Of a stretch of DNA of 64,000 bases, positions 8,837-18,311 are shown one piece after another; positions within the stretch are counted from its first letter, which is position 1, and every line of letters starts with the position of its first letter. Made by a program: the position numbers and the translations under genes. Source of the DNA: Pelosinus sp. IPA-1 (lineage in GTDB: Bacteria; Bacillota; Negativicutes; DSM-13327); NCBI RefSeq assembly GCF_030269905.1, contig NZ_BSVC01000006.1, forward strand, positions 364,070 to 428,069, read 5' to 3'. The notes beneath the pieces were generated by a model that saw nothing but the letters and a program-made list of their open reading frames with translations, was not told the DNA's origin and did not search any database.

Positions 8837-10162
8837 ATGCTGTTGATTGGCAATGGGCGAGTAATAACTCGCGATAGACATCAGCCTTATCTAGGAGATG
8901 GCTGCGTTGTAATTAAGGATACTATAATTATCGAAATTGGCCCGACGCAAAAAATGCGTGAACAATATCCTGGTGCCGAGTTTATTGATGTTCAAGGTAA
9001 AGTTATCATGCCTGGTATGATTAATACTCATATGCATTTATATAGCACTTTTGCGCGGGGGATGTCCTCAAAAGAGGCGCCACCACAAAATTTTGTGCAA
9101 ATTTTAGAGAGATTATGGTGGAGATTAGATAAAGCATTAACCCTAGAAGATATCTATTATAGTGCTATGGTTGTACTAATTGATTGTATTAAAAATGGTA
9201 CGACGACTATTTTTGACCACCATGCTAGCCCGGGTGCCGTGCGGGGGAGTTTATTTGAAATGGCAAAAGCAACTAAGGCAGCTGGGATTCGTAGTTCACT
9301 ATGTTATGAAGTATCTGATCGTGATGGCAGCAAAATTATGGAAGAGGGAATACAAGAAAACATTGAATTTATTAAATTTGCCAAAGGTCGGGATGATTTA
9401 CTGCGAGGTATGTTTGGGCTGCATGCTTCTATGACGTTGAGTAATGATACTCTTAATAAATGCTCCAAGGCTGTTTCAGGGTTAGAAGCAGGTTTTCATG
9501 TGCATGTAGCAGAAGATGCTGCTGATCAAGTCGATGCGGAAAAGAAGTATGGAAGAAGGGTAATAGAAAGATTGGCTGAGTATGATATGGTTGGAGAAAA
9601 ATCCATCGCAGTTCATTGTGTTCATATCGATGAAAAAGAAATCGATATTTTAAAAACCAAAGATGCGAATGTGGTTCATAATCCAGAATCGAACATGGGT
9701 AATGCAGTAGGCTGTGCTCCTATCCTTACTTTAATGGAAAAGGGCATTGTTGTAGGCTTAGGTACAGATGGCTATACCACTGATATGTTTGAATCTTACA
9801 AGGTCGCTAATCTTTTACATAAACATGATCGAAAAAACCCAAGTGTAGCTTGGGGTGAAGTTCCAAACATGCTATTTGAAAATAATCCAAAGATTGCTAT
9901 GGGTTATTTTTCACGGCCCATTGGTAAATTAGCTGCTGGCTGTTACGGAGACGTTATTGTAGTAGATTATGATCCCCCTACAGATTTAAATGAGACAAAC
10001 GTTAATGGGCATATTTTATTTGGCATGTCTGGTCGAGGGGTAGTAACAACGATAATCAATGGTCAGGTTTTAATGAAGGATCGGAAGTTAGTGAATCTTG
10101 ATGAGAAAGAAATATGTGTTAAAGCACGAGAGTTAAGTTCTAAGTTATGGAATCGTTTATAA
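8837..10162 (+). CDS. ssnA: Putative aminohydrolase SsnA
   Basis: This 441-residue cytosolic metal-dependent amidohydrolase matches E. coli SsnA in length. Metal motifs are NTHMHLYSTFARGM (about 61-74), the central FHVHVAED with a conserved His, HCVH further on, and GLGTDGYTTDMFES carrying the catalytic Asp. It starts 12 nt after dpaL behind GAGGTGAT. The substrate is not established for the family; its constant company with ygfK, ygeY and dpaL suggests hydrolytic ring opening or deamination of a urate-derived intermediate. Related families (guanine deaminase, chlorohydrolase) share the motifs, so the exact reaction stays open. Confidence 0.9.
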   Translation: MLLIGNGRVITRDRHQPYLGDGCVVIKDTIIIEIGPTQKMREQYPGAEFIDVQGKVIMPGMINTHMHLYSTFARGMSSKEAPPQNFVQILERLWWRLDKALTLEDIYYSAMVVLIDCIKNGTTTIFDHHASPGAVRGSLFEMAKATKAAGIRSSLCYEVSDRDGSKIMEEGIQENIEFIKFAKGRDDLLRGMFGLHASMTLSNDTLNKCSKAVSGLEAGFHVHVAEDAADQVDAEKKYGRRVIERLAEYDMVGEKSIAVHCVHIDEKEIDILKTKDANVVHNPESNMGNAVGCAPILTLMEKGIVVGLGTDGYTTDMFESYKVANLLHKHDRKNPSVAWGEVPNMLFENNPKIAMGYFSRPIGKLAAGCYGDVIVVDYDPPTDLNETNVNGHILFGMSGRGVVTTIINGQVLMKDRKLVNLDEKEICVKARELSSKLWNRL

Positions 10163-10217
10163 AATGCTTTTTCTATAACAGTAAGTATGTACAGACGAAA
10201 ATAATGGAGTGATAAAA

Positions 10218-11549
10218 ATGGCGCAAGACCGATGTCATCCAGTAGATGAAATGTTGCCGGTGGGCCAACTATTTACCTATGGTTTGCAGCATGTTTTAGC
10301 AATGTATGCTGGTGCTGTAGCTGTTCCTCTTATTATTGCCAATGCTTTAGGATTAAGCAAAGAACAACTTATTTTTCTGATTAATGCTGACTTATTTACT
10401 TGTGGAATTGCTACTCTCATTCAAACAATCGGTTTTTGGAACATGGGTATTCGTATTCCAATGGTGCAAGGGGTAACATTTGCTGCTGTCACCCCGATGA
10501 TTATTATTGGTCAAACTCATGGAATACCAGCAATTTATGGCTCCATAATTGTAGCAGGTGCTGTCACGTATTTTATTAGTCCTTACTTTAGTCGCCTAAT
10601 TCGTTTCTTTCCACCAGTAGTAACTGGAAGTATCATAACCATCATTGGTATTAGTCTCATGCCGGTAGCAGTAAGATGGGCAGGAGGGGGTAACCCAGCA
10701 GCTAAGGATTTTGCTAGTATGGAGTATATTGGTCTTGCACTTTTTGTTTTGTTGTTAGTGTTAGCATTTTACCGTTATTTTAAGGGATTTATGAGTAATA
10801 TTGCAGTGTTATTAGGGCTAATTGCAGGTACAGTAATAGCATTTTTCATGGGAATGGTTAATCTGGAGCAAGTCTCTCAATCTGGCTGGATCAGTGTTAC
10901 TACGCCCTTTTGGTTTGGAGTACCCACTTTTGATTTAGCTTCTATTGCTGCAATGGTATTGGTTATGCTAGTAGTTATGACGGAAACAACAGGTGACTGT
11001 ATTGCTATTGGTGAAATTGTTGATAAACCGATTAGTGAAAATGATCTTACAAGATGTTTACGGGCAGATGGTTTTTCTACCATGTTAGGCGGCATATTAA
11101 ATAGTTTTCCATACACAGCTTTTGCCCAAAACGTGGGGTTGGTAGGGTTGACACGGGTTAGGAGTCGTTTTGTTGTGGCTGCTGCTGGCGTTATTTTAAT
11201 AATATTAGGGATGTTCCCTAAATTAGCAGCCGTTATTGCGGCAATTCCCAATCCCGTGTTAGGTGGCGCAGGAGTTGCCATGTTTGGCATGGTTGCTGCA
11301 AGTGGTATAAGAACACTTGCCAAAATTGATTTTAATGGAACGCATAATATTATGGTAGTCGGCATCAGCCTTGGACTGGGTATGATTACGTTAGCAGTTC
11401 CTAATTTTTATCATAATTTTCCCAGTTGGCTGCAGGTAATTTTACATAGTGGAATTACTACAGGTAGCATTGCAGCCATAGTATTAAACTTAGTGTTAAA
11501 TGGAACACAAAATAACAGTGTTATTATAAAAAAGAGCGTTAGAAATTAA
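10218..11549 (+). CDS. NCS2 family uracil-xanthine/urate permease
   Basis: This 443-residue, multi-span membrane protein belongs to the nucleobase-ascorbate (UraA/XanQ/YgfU) branch, distinct from the AzgA-type permease at 4172. Family landmarks are FTYGLQHVLAMYAGAVAVPLII at the N-terminus, the VVMTETTGDCIAIGEI motif whose Glu contacts the base, and NSFPYTAFAQNVGLVGLTRVRSR, which overlaps the family signature. ATG 10218 fits GGAGTGAT better than the in-frame GTG at 10209. Placed between ssnA and ygfK, it most likely brings in urate or xanthine, as E. coli YgfU and XanQ do. Specificity cannot be read from sequence alone. Confidence 0.9.
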   Translation: MAQDRCHPVDEMLPVGQLFTYGLQHVLAMYAGAVAVPLIIANALGLSKEQLIFLINADLFTCGIATLIQTIGFWNMGIRIPMVQGVTFAAVTPMIIIGQTHGIPAIYGSIIVAGAVTYFISPYFSRLIRFFPPVVTGSIITIIGISLMPVAVRWAGGGNPAAKDFASMEYIGLALFVLLLVLAFYRYFKGFMSNIAVLLGLIAGTVIAFFMGMVNLEQVSQSGWISVTTPFWFGVPTFDLASIAAMVLVMLVVMTETTGDCIAIGEIVDKPISENDLTRCLRADGFSTMLGGILNSFPYTAFAQNVGLVGLTRVRSRFVVAAAGVILIILGMFPKLAAVIAAIPNPVLGGAGVAMFGMVAASGIRTLAKIDFNGTHNIMVVGISLGLGMITLAVPNFYHNFPSWLQVILHSGITTGSIAAIVLNLVLNGTQNNSVIIKKSVRN

Positions 11550-11591
11550 GCTTAATGATGTAGTATTATGCTGTTGGAGGAGGCTAGTTTC

Positions 11592-14500
11592 ATGTCTCAT
11601 ATAATGAAAATTCAACCTTTTGATGTTATGCTTACTTGGATTTTAAGAGAATATGAAGAAAGGCAGTCTATCTTTGGGATACATCGCTCCTTATTTTATG
11701 TACCTAAGAAAAATAGTCCTTATGCAATTGAAGATTTATATGGGAGTTATCTGGCAACCCCTATTGGTACAGCGGCGGGACCGCATACCCAATTAGCTCA
11801 AAATATTATTTGTACTTGGTTGTCTGGCGGTCGGTTTATCGAACTCAAAACCGTTCAAATTATGGATGAACTAGAACTATCTAGGCCTTGTATTGATATG
11901 GAAGATGAGGGCTATAATGTTGAATGGTCTCAGGAACTGAAATTAGATCAATCTGCAAATGAATACATAAAGGCTTGGGCATTAATTCACATCTTACATA
12001 GATTATTGGGTTTTTCTAAAATAGGTCCTGTTGGTACAATCTTTAATATGAGTGTAGGGTACAATTTAGAAGGCATAAAAAGCCTGGAAATGACCCGCTT
12101 CATGAATCGTATGGCTGATGCCAGAGAAGAAATTGCTCAAATACAGGCAATACTTAACGAACAATTTCCCGAATTTGCAGATGTTGAAATTCCAAATCGA
12201 CTTACCAATAATGTGACTCTTTCAACGATGCATGGTTGTCCTCCTGATGAAATCGGCAAAATTGTCTGTTATTTACTAGAAGAGCGGAAATTGCATACTA
12301 CAGTAAAACTCAATCCAACTCTCTTAGGAAGAGAAGGTTTACTGCATATTATCCATGATAATTTAGGTTATCAGAATATTCAAATTCCTGATTCCGTATT
12401 TTCTCATGACTTACAATATGAACTTGCTATACAGCTGATAAAAATGTTTAAAAAAGTTGCTGCAGAACAAAAACTGATTTTTGGAATAAAATTAACAAAT
12501 ACATTAGCTATGACAAATTATAAAACTAATCTGCCTGGTGACGAGATGTATATGTCCGGGCGGGCCTTGTATCCCATCGCAATGAATCTATATCAAAAAA
12601 TTCTTAAAGAGTTTCAGGGTGATCTACAAATTTCATATTCTGCTGGTGCTGATGCTTTTAATTTGACTGATATTTTGGCATCTGGGGCAAAAACGGTAAC
12701 CGTTGCGTCTGACTTACTGAAACCTGGAGGGTACTCTAGACTTCTCCAGTATCTAGAAAACCTAGAAAATGAAATGACAAAGCGTAATGTGAAAACTCTT
12801 GGAGAATTGGCCAGCAATAAAGTAAAGAATGTAGAGATTGCAGCTAAGGAGGCACTTAGTAATCCGCGTTACAAAAAGGACTATCATCCTTATGATTTGC
12901 CTAAAGTTCCATCTGAACTTGAAATGTTTGATTGTATAACAGCTCCTTGTAAAGAACAGTGCAGTCTGGGGCAGGATGTTCCAGAATATCTTTGGCTAAT
13001 TGCGAATGGAGAGTATGATAAGGCGCTAGAAGTAATTTTAGCTCGTAACCCTCTTCCAGCAATAAATGGCTATATCTGTACACATCTCTGCCAGACGCGT
13101 TGCACAAGAAATAATTATGATGAACCAATCGCAATTAGAGCCTTAAAGCGATTTGCTGTGGAAAAAGGTAAGGCTCAGATAGAGGTAAAAGGCAAGCTAG
13201 GGAAAAAAGTTGCAATAATTGGCGGAGGGCCTTCTGGGCTAGCTGCAGCTTCCATCTTGGCAGCCAATGGTATTGACGTCACTATTTATGAAGCAAAAGA
13301 TAAGGCGGGTGGGATGCCTGCCATTGCTCCTGAGTTTAGAATTCCTCAGAAGGTTGTGCAAGAGGATATTGCTCGTATAAAAAATATGGGAGTGAAAATA
13401 GAACTTTCTCATCCCATTATTACGCAACCTGAAGAGTTATTAAAGAATGGTTTTGATGCTGTTTATGTTGCGTGTGGTTTCTCAAGAGATACTCCTTTAG
13501 ATATTCCAGGGGCTGAAGGAAAGGGCGTTTATGGGGCACTCGCTTTATTGGAGCGTATAGCTAAAGGCGATAAGCCAGATTTAGGCTCAAATGTTTTGGT
13601 CATTGGCGGAGGAAATACCGCGATGGATGCGGCCCGTACTGCGCAACAACTTATTGGTAAACCAGTAAAAGTTGTTTATCGCCGGACAAAAAAAGAGATG
13701 CCTGCTACGGATGAAGAAAAGAAAGACCTGTTAGAAGAAGGCAATGATTTAATAGAGCTAACCACGCCAACTGAAATTATTTTACAAGATGGTCGGGTAG
13801 CAGCCCTTAAGTGCATAAGGAATGTGTTAGGAGAGCATGATGGAGATGGTCGAAGAAATCCAGTGGGGATACCAGGTAGCGAGTTTGAAATTAAGGCTGA
13901 CTCTATAATCATAGCAATCGGCCAGAGTTCAGATGTTTCTTTTCTTACTGGAAGTGCTGTATCTTTACGTAGAAACGGTGCAATTGCTGTTGATGTTAAG
14001 ACTGGTATAACAGATAAGGACAGAATTTATGCAGGAGGCGATGTAACTCGAGGGCCAGCTATTGTAGTGCAGGCTTGTGCCGATGGGCGCCGCGCGGCCG
14101 AAGCTATTTGTCAAGAATTTGGTGTTTTACTTAAACCCGGAGATTGTCCTTCGACATCGCTTTCTGAGGAAGATATTTTAAAAGTAAAACAAATTCGAGT
14201 TAGAAAACAAGTACAGCAGAAACTGGAGATGCTTTCAGTCGCTGAGCGTACCGATTTCAAACTTGTTGAACAAACCTTTTCGGAAGAGGCGGCACGCAAA
14301 GAAGCTAGTCGCTGCATGCAATGCTCGGAATTTTGTGATAAGTGTGTTGAGGTTTGCCCTAATCGAGCGAACTACACCTATATGATTTCGCCAATGAGCA
14401 TAACGTTGCCTACAATTGCTTATCAAGATGGGAAGCTAAAAGTGATAGGGGAGCGAAAATTCCAGATAAATCAAAACCGACAAATTATCCATATAGATGA

Positions 14501-14867
14501 TTTCTGTAATGAGTGTGGTAATTGCGCTACTTTTTGCGTTCATTTTGGCAAGCCCTACAGAGATAAGCCGAGGTTATTCCTTAGAGAACGTGATTTTATA
14601 CAGGAAGATAGCAATGCATTCTATATTGAGGGTAATACCATTCGTCAACGCCTAGATGGAGTAGAATCTAAGCTTATGGTAGAGGAAGATGGCTTTTTCT
14701 TTGAAAACCCTTTAGTGACTATTCATTTATCTCCTGACTTTGCAATTAAGGAGATGGGACCAAGAGTAGATTTTACGAGGACATTCTCCATGCAAGAAGT
14801 AGTCCATATGGCATTGATTTTTCAAGGTGTTACTACATCACTGCCTTTTGTGTTAAATCAATTGTAA
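11592..14867 (+). CDS. ygfK: Putative selenate reductase/purine catabolism flavoprotein YgfK
   Basis: This large cytosolic multidomain oxidoreductase has 1091 residues, slightly longer than E. coli YgfK (about 1030). The N-terminal 430 residues form a dihydroorotate-dehydrogenase-like barrel. A GltD-like middle part has a Cys-rich linker (CITAPCKEQCSLG) and FAD (GGGPSGLAAA) and NAD(P) (GGGNTAMDAA) sites. The C-terminus has ferredoxin-like cysteines (CMQCSEFCDKC, then CNECGNCATFC). ATG 11592, behind GGAGGAGG, aligns with the E. coli N-terminus; the upstream ATG 11568 lacks a good ribosome site. The 'selenate reductase' name is historical. In this cluster it more likely reduces a urate-derived intermediate, which is inference. 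Confidence 0.92.
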   Translation: MSHIMKIQPFDVMLTWILREYEERQSIFGIHRSLFYVPKKNSPYAIEDLYGSYLATPIGTAAGPHTQLAQNIICTWLSGGRFIELKTVQIMDELELSRPCIDMEDEGYNVEWSQELKLDQSANEYIKAWALIHILHRLLGFSKIGPVGTIFNMSVGYNLEGIKSLEMTRFMNRMADAREEIAQIQAILNEQFPEFADVEIPNRLTNNVTLSTMHGCPPDEIGKIVCYLLEERKLHTTVKLNPTLLGREGLLHIIHDNLGYQNIQIPDSVFSHDLQYELAIQLIKMFKKVAAEQKLIFGIKLTNTLAMTNYKTNLPGDEMYMSGRALYPIAMNLYQKILKEFQGDLQISYSAGADAFNLTDILASGAKTVTVASDLLKPGGYSRLLQYLENLENEMTKRNVKTLGELASNKVKNVEIAAKEALSNPRYKKDYHPYDLPKVPSELEMFDCITAPCKEQCSLGQDVPEYLWLIANGEYDKALEVILARNPLPAINGYICTHLCQTRCTRNNYDEPIAIRALKRFAVEKGKAQIEVKGKLGKKVAIIGGGPSGLAAASILAANGIDVTIYEAKDKAGGMPAIAPEFRIPQKVVQEDIARIKNMGVKIELSHPIITQPEELLKNGFDAVYVACGFSRDTPLDIPGAEGKGVYGALALLERIAKGDKPDLGSNVLVIGGGNTAMDAARTAQQLIGKPVKVVYRRTKKEMPATDEEKKDLLEEGNDLIELTTPTEIILQDGRVAALKCIRNVLGEHDGDGRRNPVGIPGSEFEIKADSIIIAIGQSSDVSFLTGSAVSLRRNGAIAVDVKTGITDKDRIYAGGDVTRGPAIVVQACADGRRAAEAICQEFGVLLKPGDCPSTSLSEEDILKVKQIRVRKQVQQKLEMLSVAERTDFKLVEQTFSEEAARKEASRCMQCSEFCDKCVEVCPNRANYTYMISPMSITLPTIAYQDGKLKVIGERKFQINQNRQIIHIDDFCNECGNCATFCVHFGKPYRDKPRLFLRERDFIQEDSNAFYIEGNTIRQRLDGVESKLMVEEDGFFFENPLVTIHLSPDFAIKEMGPRVDFTRTFSMQEVVHMALIFQGVTTSLPFVLNQL

Positions 14868-14949
14868 TTGATAAATAAATAGGGCGCCCAATATCGGCAG
14901 ACAAGCGCGCTGGTTGTTAGCTGAAAATGTTTGAAGGAGGCTTTAAATT

Positions 14950-16200
14950 ATGAAAGTCGATTTTGATAAAGTATTAGAATTAGCAAAAAAATATGAGCCA
15001 GAAATGACTAAATTCCTTAGAGATATGATAGCTATTCCCAGTGAGAGCTGTCAGGAAGAAAAAGTAATATTACGCATTAAAGAAGAAATGGAAAAGGTTG
15101 GTTTCGACAAAGTGTATATCGATCCCATGGGGAATATTCTTGGTTATATTGGTCATGGGAAGCATGTCATTGCAATGGATGCCCATATTGATACAGTCGG
15201 TGTTGGTAATCCAGCAAACTGGAAATATGATCCTTATCAGGGATATGAAGATGATGAGATTATCATTGGTCGAGGTGGTAGTGATCAAGAAGGTGGCATG
15301 GCTTCTATGGTTTATGCTGGAAAAATCATAAAGGAACTTGGATTAGAAGATGACTATACCTTAGTTGTAGTCGGCTCAGTACAAGAAGAAGATTGTGATG
15401 GTCTTTGCTGGCAGTATATCATTAATGAAGATAAGTTAACCCCCCAATTTGTTGTCATTACAGAGCCAACGGATGGTAAGATTTACAGAGGGCAAAGAGG
15501 AAGAATGGAAATAAAGGTAACGACTCAAGGGATAAGCTGCCATGGCTCAGCTCCTGAGAGAGGGGATAATGCCATTTATAAAATGGCTAATATACTTACA
15601 GAATTAAGGGCTCTTCATGAAAATTTAGTAGATCATAATTTCTTGGGTAAGGGTAGTTTAACCGTATCAGAAATTTTCCATACTTCTCCTTCTAGATGTG
15701 CAGTTGCTGATAGTTGTTGGATTTCTATTGATCGAAGATTAACGGTTGGAGAAACTGGCGAATATGCAATCCAGCAAATTAAAAATCTTCCGGCAGTAAA
15801 AGCTGCTAAGGCAGATGTGACAATGTATAAATATGAAAGACCTTCTTATACCGACTTAGTGTATCCTACAGATTGTTATTTTCCAACATGGCTTATTGAA
15901 GAAGAACATCCTGTTTGTTGCACCCTAGTCGATTCTTATAAAACATTATTCAGAGAAGATCCTAAGGTGGATAAATGGATCTTTTCTACCAATGGTGTTT
16001 CGATTATGGGACGGTATGGCATTCCCTGTGTTGGATTTGGTCCAGGGCACGAAGATCAGGCCCATGCACCAAATGAACGTACTTGGAAGAAAGAATTGGT
16101 TAACTGTGCTGCTGTATATGCAGTGATTCCTATGATGTATGTTACGCAATATGTTAATAAGATGCCCGTTTATACGAAAAACACAGTAAATAATCTGTAG
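14950..16200 (+). CDS. ygeY: YgeY family selenium metabolism-linked hydrolase (M20 peptidase fold)
   Basis: This 416-residue M20/ArgE/DapE-type metallohydrolase has the metal ligands of the family: [12 protein letters not shown] (His and bridging Asp), [12 protein letters not shown], the catalytic Glu-Glu in [23 protein letters not shown], and a late His in [15 protein letters not shown]. It is preceded by GAAGGAGG. In the conserved purine-degradation cluster it is thought to hydrolyse an amide of a ring-opened purine product; the exact substrate is unproven. It sits between ygfK and ygeW, as in other YgeY-containing clusters. Confidence 0.92.
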   Translation: MKVDFDKVLELAKKYEPEMTKFLRDMIAIPSESCQEEKVILRIKEEMEKVGFDKVYIDPMGNILGYIGHGKHVIAMDAHIDTVGVGNPANWKYDPYQGYEDDEIIIGRGGSDQEGGMASMVYAGKIIKELGLEDDYTLVVVGSVQEEDCDGLCWQYIINEDKLTPQFVVITEPTDGKIYRGQRGRMEIKVTTQGISCHGSAPERGDNAIYKMANILTELRALHENLVDHNFLGKGSLTVSEIFHTSPSRCAVADSCWISIDRRLTVGETGEYAIQQIKNLPAVKAAKADVTMYKYERPSYTDLVYPTDCYFPTWLIEEEHPVCCTLVDSYKTLFREDPKVDKWIFSTNGVSIMGRYGIPCVGFGPGHEDQAHAPNERTWKKELVNCAAVYAVIPMMYVTQYVNKMPVYTKNTVNNL

Positions 16201-16235
16201 TAACAAAAAATATAAAATTATTGGAGGATACTAAT

Positions 16236-17240
16236 ATGCAAACAATTTTTCGCGGAAGACATTTCATTAACTTGGAAGATTTCACAAAAGAAGAAGTAGA
16301 TACTATGCTTGAGGTTTCTCTTGATCTTAAGAAAAAATTTGCAATGGGTGTTCCTACTAATTATTTACCAAACCAATCCATGTTTTTAATGTTTTTTGAA
16401 CAATCGACTCGTACGAGAAATTCTATGGAAGCTGGTTTTGCTCAACTGGGTGGTCACGCAGGTTTTCTTGATTCTAGCAGCATGCAAATTGCTCATGGCG
16501 AAAGTGCTAAAGATACAGCAATTATCCTTTCTCGTTTTGGTCATGCGATAGCTTGTCGCTACTGTAACTGGGGATATGGTAACAAATATCTTAATGAAAT
16601 GGCAAAATGGTCAAAAGCCCCTATCATGAATCTTCAATGCGACCTCTATCATCCATTCCAAGCCTTGGCAGACTTAATGACTATGAAAGAAAAACTTGGT
16701 GATTTAAAACGTGTTAAAATTGCAATTATTTGGGCCTATGCAGAAAGCCATAAAAAACCAATTTCTGTACCCGTATCACAACTTCTTGTTTTCCCGCGTT
16801 ATGGTATGGATGTTTGGTTAGCCCATCCAAAAGGATGGGAACTTCCTGAATGGGTTATTGAACAAGCGAGGGAAAATGCTGCAAAGTACGGCGGTACAGT
16901 AACAATTACGAATAATGAAGCTGATGCCTATGAAGGTGCCCAAATTGTAATTCCAAAGAATTGGGGAAACTGGGTAAATGATCAGACGGGCCTTGCTGCT
17001 TCAGGAGCTGTAGCTGTTGTTGATGATAAACTTATGGCGCAAAAATCTTGGAAATGTACAGAAGCTAAAATGGCAACAGCCCACAAAGATGTTTTATATA
17101 TGCATGCTCTACCTGCTGATAGAAATAATGAGGTGGAGGATTCAGTGATCGATGGCCCTCATTCGATTGTATATGATGAAGCTGAAAATCGTCTTCATAC
17201 AGCAAAAGCCGTTATGACCCTGTTAATGGGTGGAAGATAA
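16236..17240 (+). CDS. ygeW: Knotted carbamoyltransferase YgeW
   Basis: This 334-residue protein of the aspartate/ornithine carbamoyltransferase superfamily belongs to the YgeW branch. The carbamoyl-phosphate loop is STRTRNS (rather than the STRTRV of ATCase/OTCase), the second substrate region is MQIAHGESAKDTA, and the C-terminal MHALPADRNNEVEDSVIDG replaces the usual HPLPR/HCLP motif. ATG 16236 follows GGAGGA by 7 nt; an in-frame TTG at 16221 would lie upstream of that site. Together with the carbamate kinase two bases downstream it could phosphorolyse a carbamoylated (ureido) intermediate and turn the carbamoyl phosphate into ATP. That pairing is inference supported by gene order. Confidence 0.93.
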   Translation: MQTIFRGRHFINLEDFTKEEVDTMLEVSLDLKKKFAMGVPTNYLPNQSMFLMFFEQSTRTRNSMEAGFAQLGGHAGFLDSSSMQIAHGESAKDTAIILSRFGHAIACRYCNWGYGNKYLNEMAKWSKAPIMNLQCDLYHPFQALADLMTMKEKLGDLKRVKIAIIWAYAESHKKPISVPVSQLLVFPRYGMDVWLAHPKGWELPEWVIEQARENAAKYGGTVTITNNEADAYEGAQIVIPKNWGNWVNDQTGLAASGAVAVVDDKLMAQKSWKCTEAKMATAHKDVLYMHALPADRNNEVEDSVIDGPHSIVYDEAENRLHTAKAVMTLLMGGR

Positions 17241-17242
17241 CT

Positions 17243-18193
17243 ATGAATAAGTTGGTTGTTATCGCTATTGGAGGCAATTCTTTAATACGCGACAATGCCC
17301 ATCAAACAGTAGAGGATCAATATGGTGCTGTTTGTGAAACTGCAAAAAGTATTACAGATATGATAGAACAGGATTATGACGTAATTATTACTCATGGTAA
17401 TGGTCCTCAAGTTGGCTTTATTTTACGAAGATCGGAGATTGCCACAGAATGGGCAGGAATGCACCCTGTGCCTTTGGTAAGTTGTGGGGCAGATACGCAA
17501 GGTGCGATTGGTTATCAGATACAACAAGCTATGGACAATGAGTTTAAAAAAAGAGGTATTGATAAATTAGCTGTTGCGCTTGTTACCCAGGTTGTTGTTG
17601 ATCCGCAAGATCCAGCGTTTGAAAAACCGACAAAACCAATTGGTTCCTTTTATACAGAAGAACAGATGCAAAAGATCAAGGCTGAAAAACCCAATTGGGT
17701 AATGGATAATGATGCTGGTAGAGGATATCGCCGCATGGTTGCTTCCCCTCTCCCGCAAGAAATTGTAGAAGGTGCCATTATCAGAAAACTAGTTGGGGAA
17801 GGATATTGTCTTGTAGCAGCTGGTGGCGGTGGCATCCCTGTTACAAAGGAAGTGGAAGGGACATTAAAAGGTATAGATGCGGTGATAGATAAGGATTTTG
17901 CCTCTAGTTTACTTGCAACACAAGTTCATGCTGATGTACTTATTATTTCAACAGGCGTACCTATGGTGTATTTGAATTATGGTAAGGATGACGAAAAAGC
18001 ATTGGAGAAAGTTCGCTTAGCGGAATTAAAGCAATACGTAAAGGAAAAACATTTTGCTCCTGGCAGTATGTTGCCGAAAATTCAAGCTGTAATCAATTTC
18101 TTAGAAAAGGGTGGGGAAAAAGCAATTATTACGAATCCTGAGTCATTGAAAGCAGCCATAGCCGGAACGGCGGGTACTCATATTTTTCCATAA
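17243..18193 (+). CDS. arcC: Carbamate kinase
   Basis: This 316-residue amino-acid-kinase-fold enzyme makes ATP from carbamoyl phosphate and ADP, releasing carbamate (ammonia and CO2). Visible landmarks are VIAIGGNSLIRDN at the N-terminus, THGNGPQVGFILRRSE, VDPQDPAFEKPTKPIG, the RRMVASPLPQEIVE stretch and VAAGGGGIPV. It begins two bases after the ygeW stop with GGTGGA inside the end of ygeW, so the two are translationally coupled. This would be the energy-yielding end of the catabolic route. Confidence 0.94.
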   Translation: MNKLVVIAIGGNSLIRDNAHQTVEDQYGAVCETAKSITDMIEQDYDVIITHGNGPQVGFILRRSEIATEWAGMHPVPLVSCGADTQGAIGYQIQQAMDNEFKKRGIDKLAVALVTQVVVDPQDPAFEKPTKPIGSFYTEEQMQKIKAEKPNWVMDNDAGRGYRRMVASPLPQEIVEGAIIRKLVGEGYCLVAAGGGGIPVTKEVEGTLKGIDAVIDKDFASSLLATQVHADVLIISTGVPMVYLNYGKDDEKALEKVRLAELKQYVKEKHFAPGSMLPKIQAVINFLEKGGEKAIITNPESLKAAIAGTAGTHIFP

Positions 18194-18254
18194 GTTTAAA
18201 TAATATGATATGAGAGTGCACTGGCTTAAGCCTCATGAATTTAATCAATTTTAA

Positions 18255-18298
18255 GACTACAGAGATACTTCTAGGTTTAAGTATCTCTGTAGTTTTAC
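18255..18298 (+). terminator. Terminator-like hairpin inside the operon
   Basis: A perfect 15-bp stem (ACTACAGAGATACTT paired with AAGTATCTCTGTAGT) is followed by only four T before the sequence runs into the ribosome site of the next gene. There is no room for a promoter between hairpin and start codon. It is therefore more likely a partial terminator, attenuator or mRNA-stabilising structure between arcC and the hydantoinase gene. Confidence 0.6.
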
Positions 18299-18311
18299 TG
18301 GAGGAGTTACT

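Noticed and set aside
10877..11365. Open frame of 162 codons on the minus strand.
   Set aside because: Antisense shadow of the second NCS2 permease, no ribosome site.
11568..11591. Upstream ATG for ygfK.
   Set aside because: The GGAGGAGG site lies between it and ATG 11592, and only the latter gives the conserved N-terminus.
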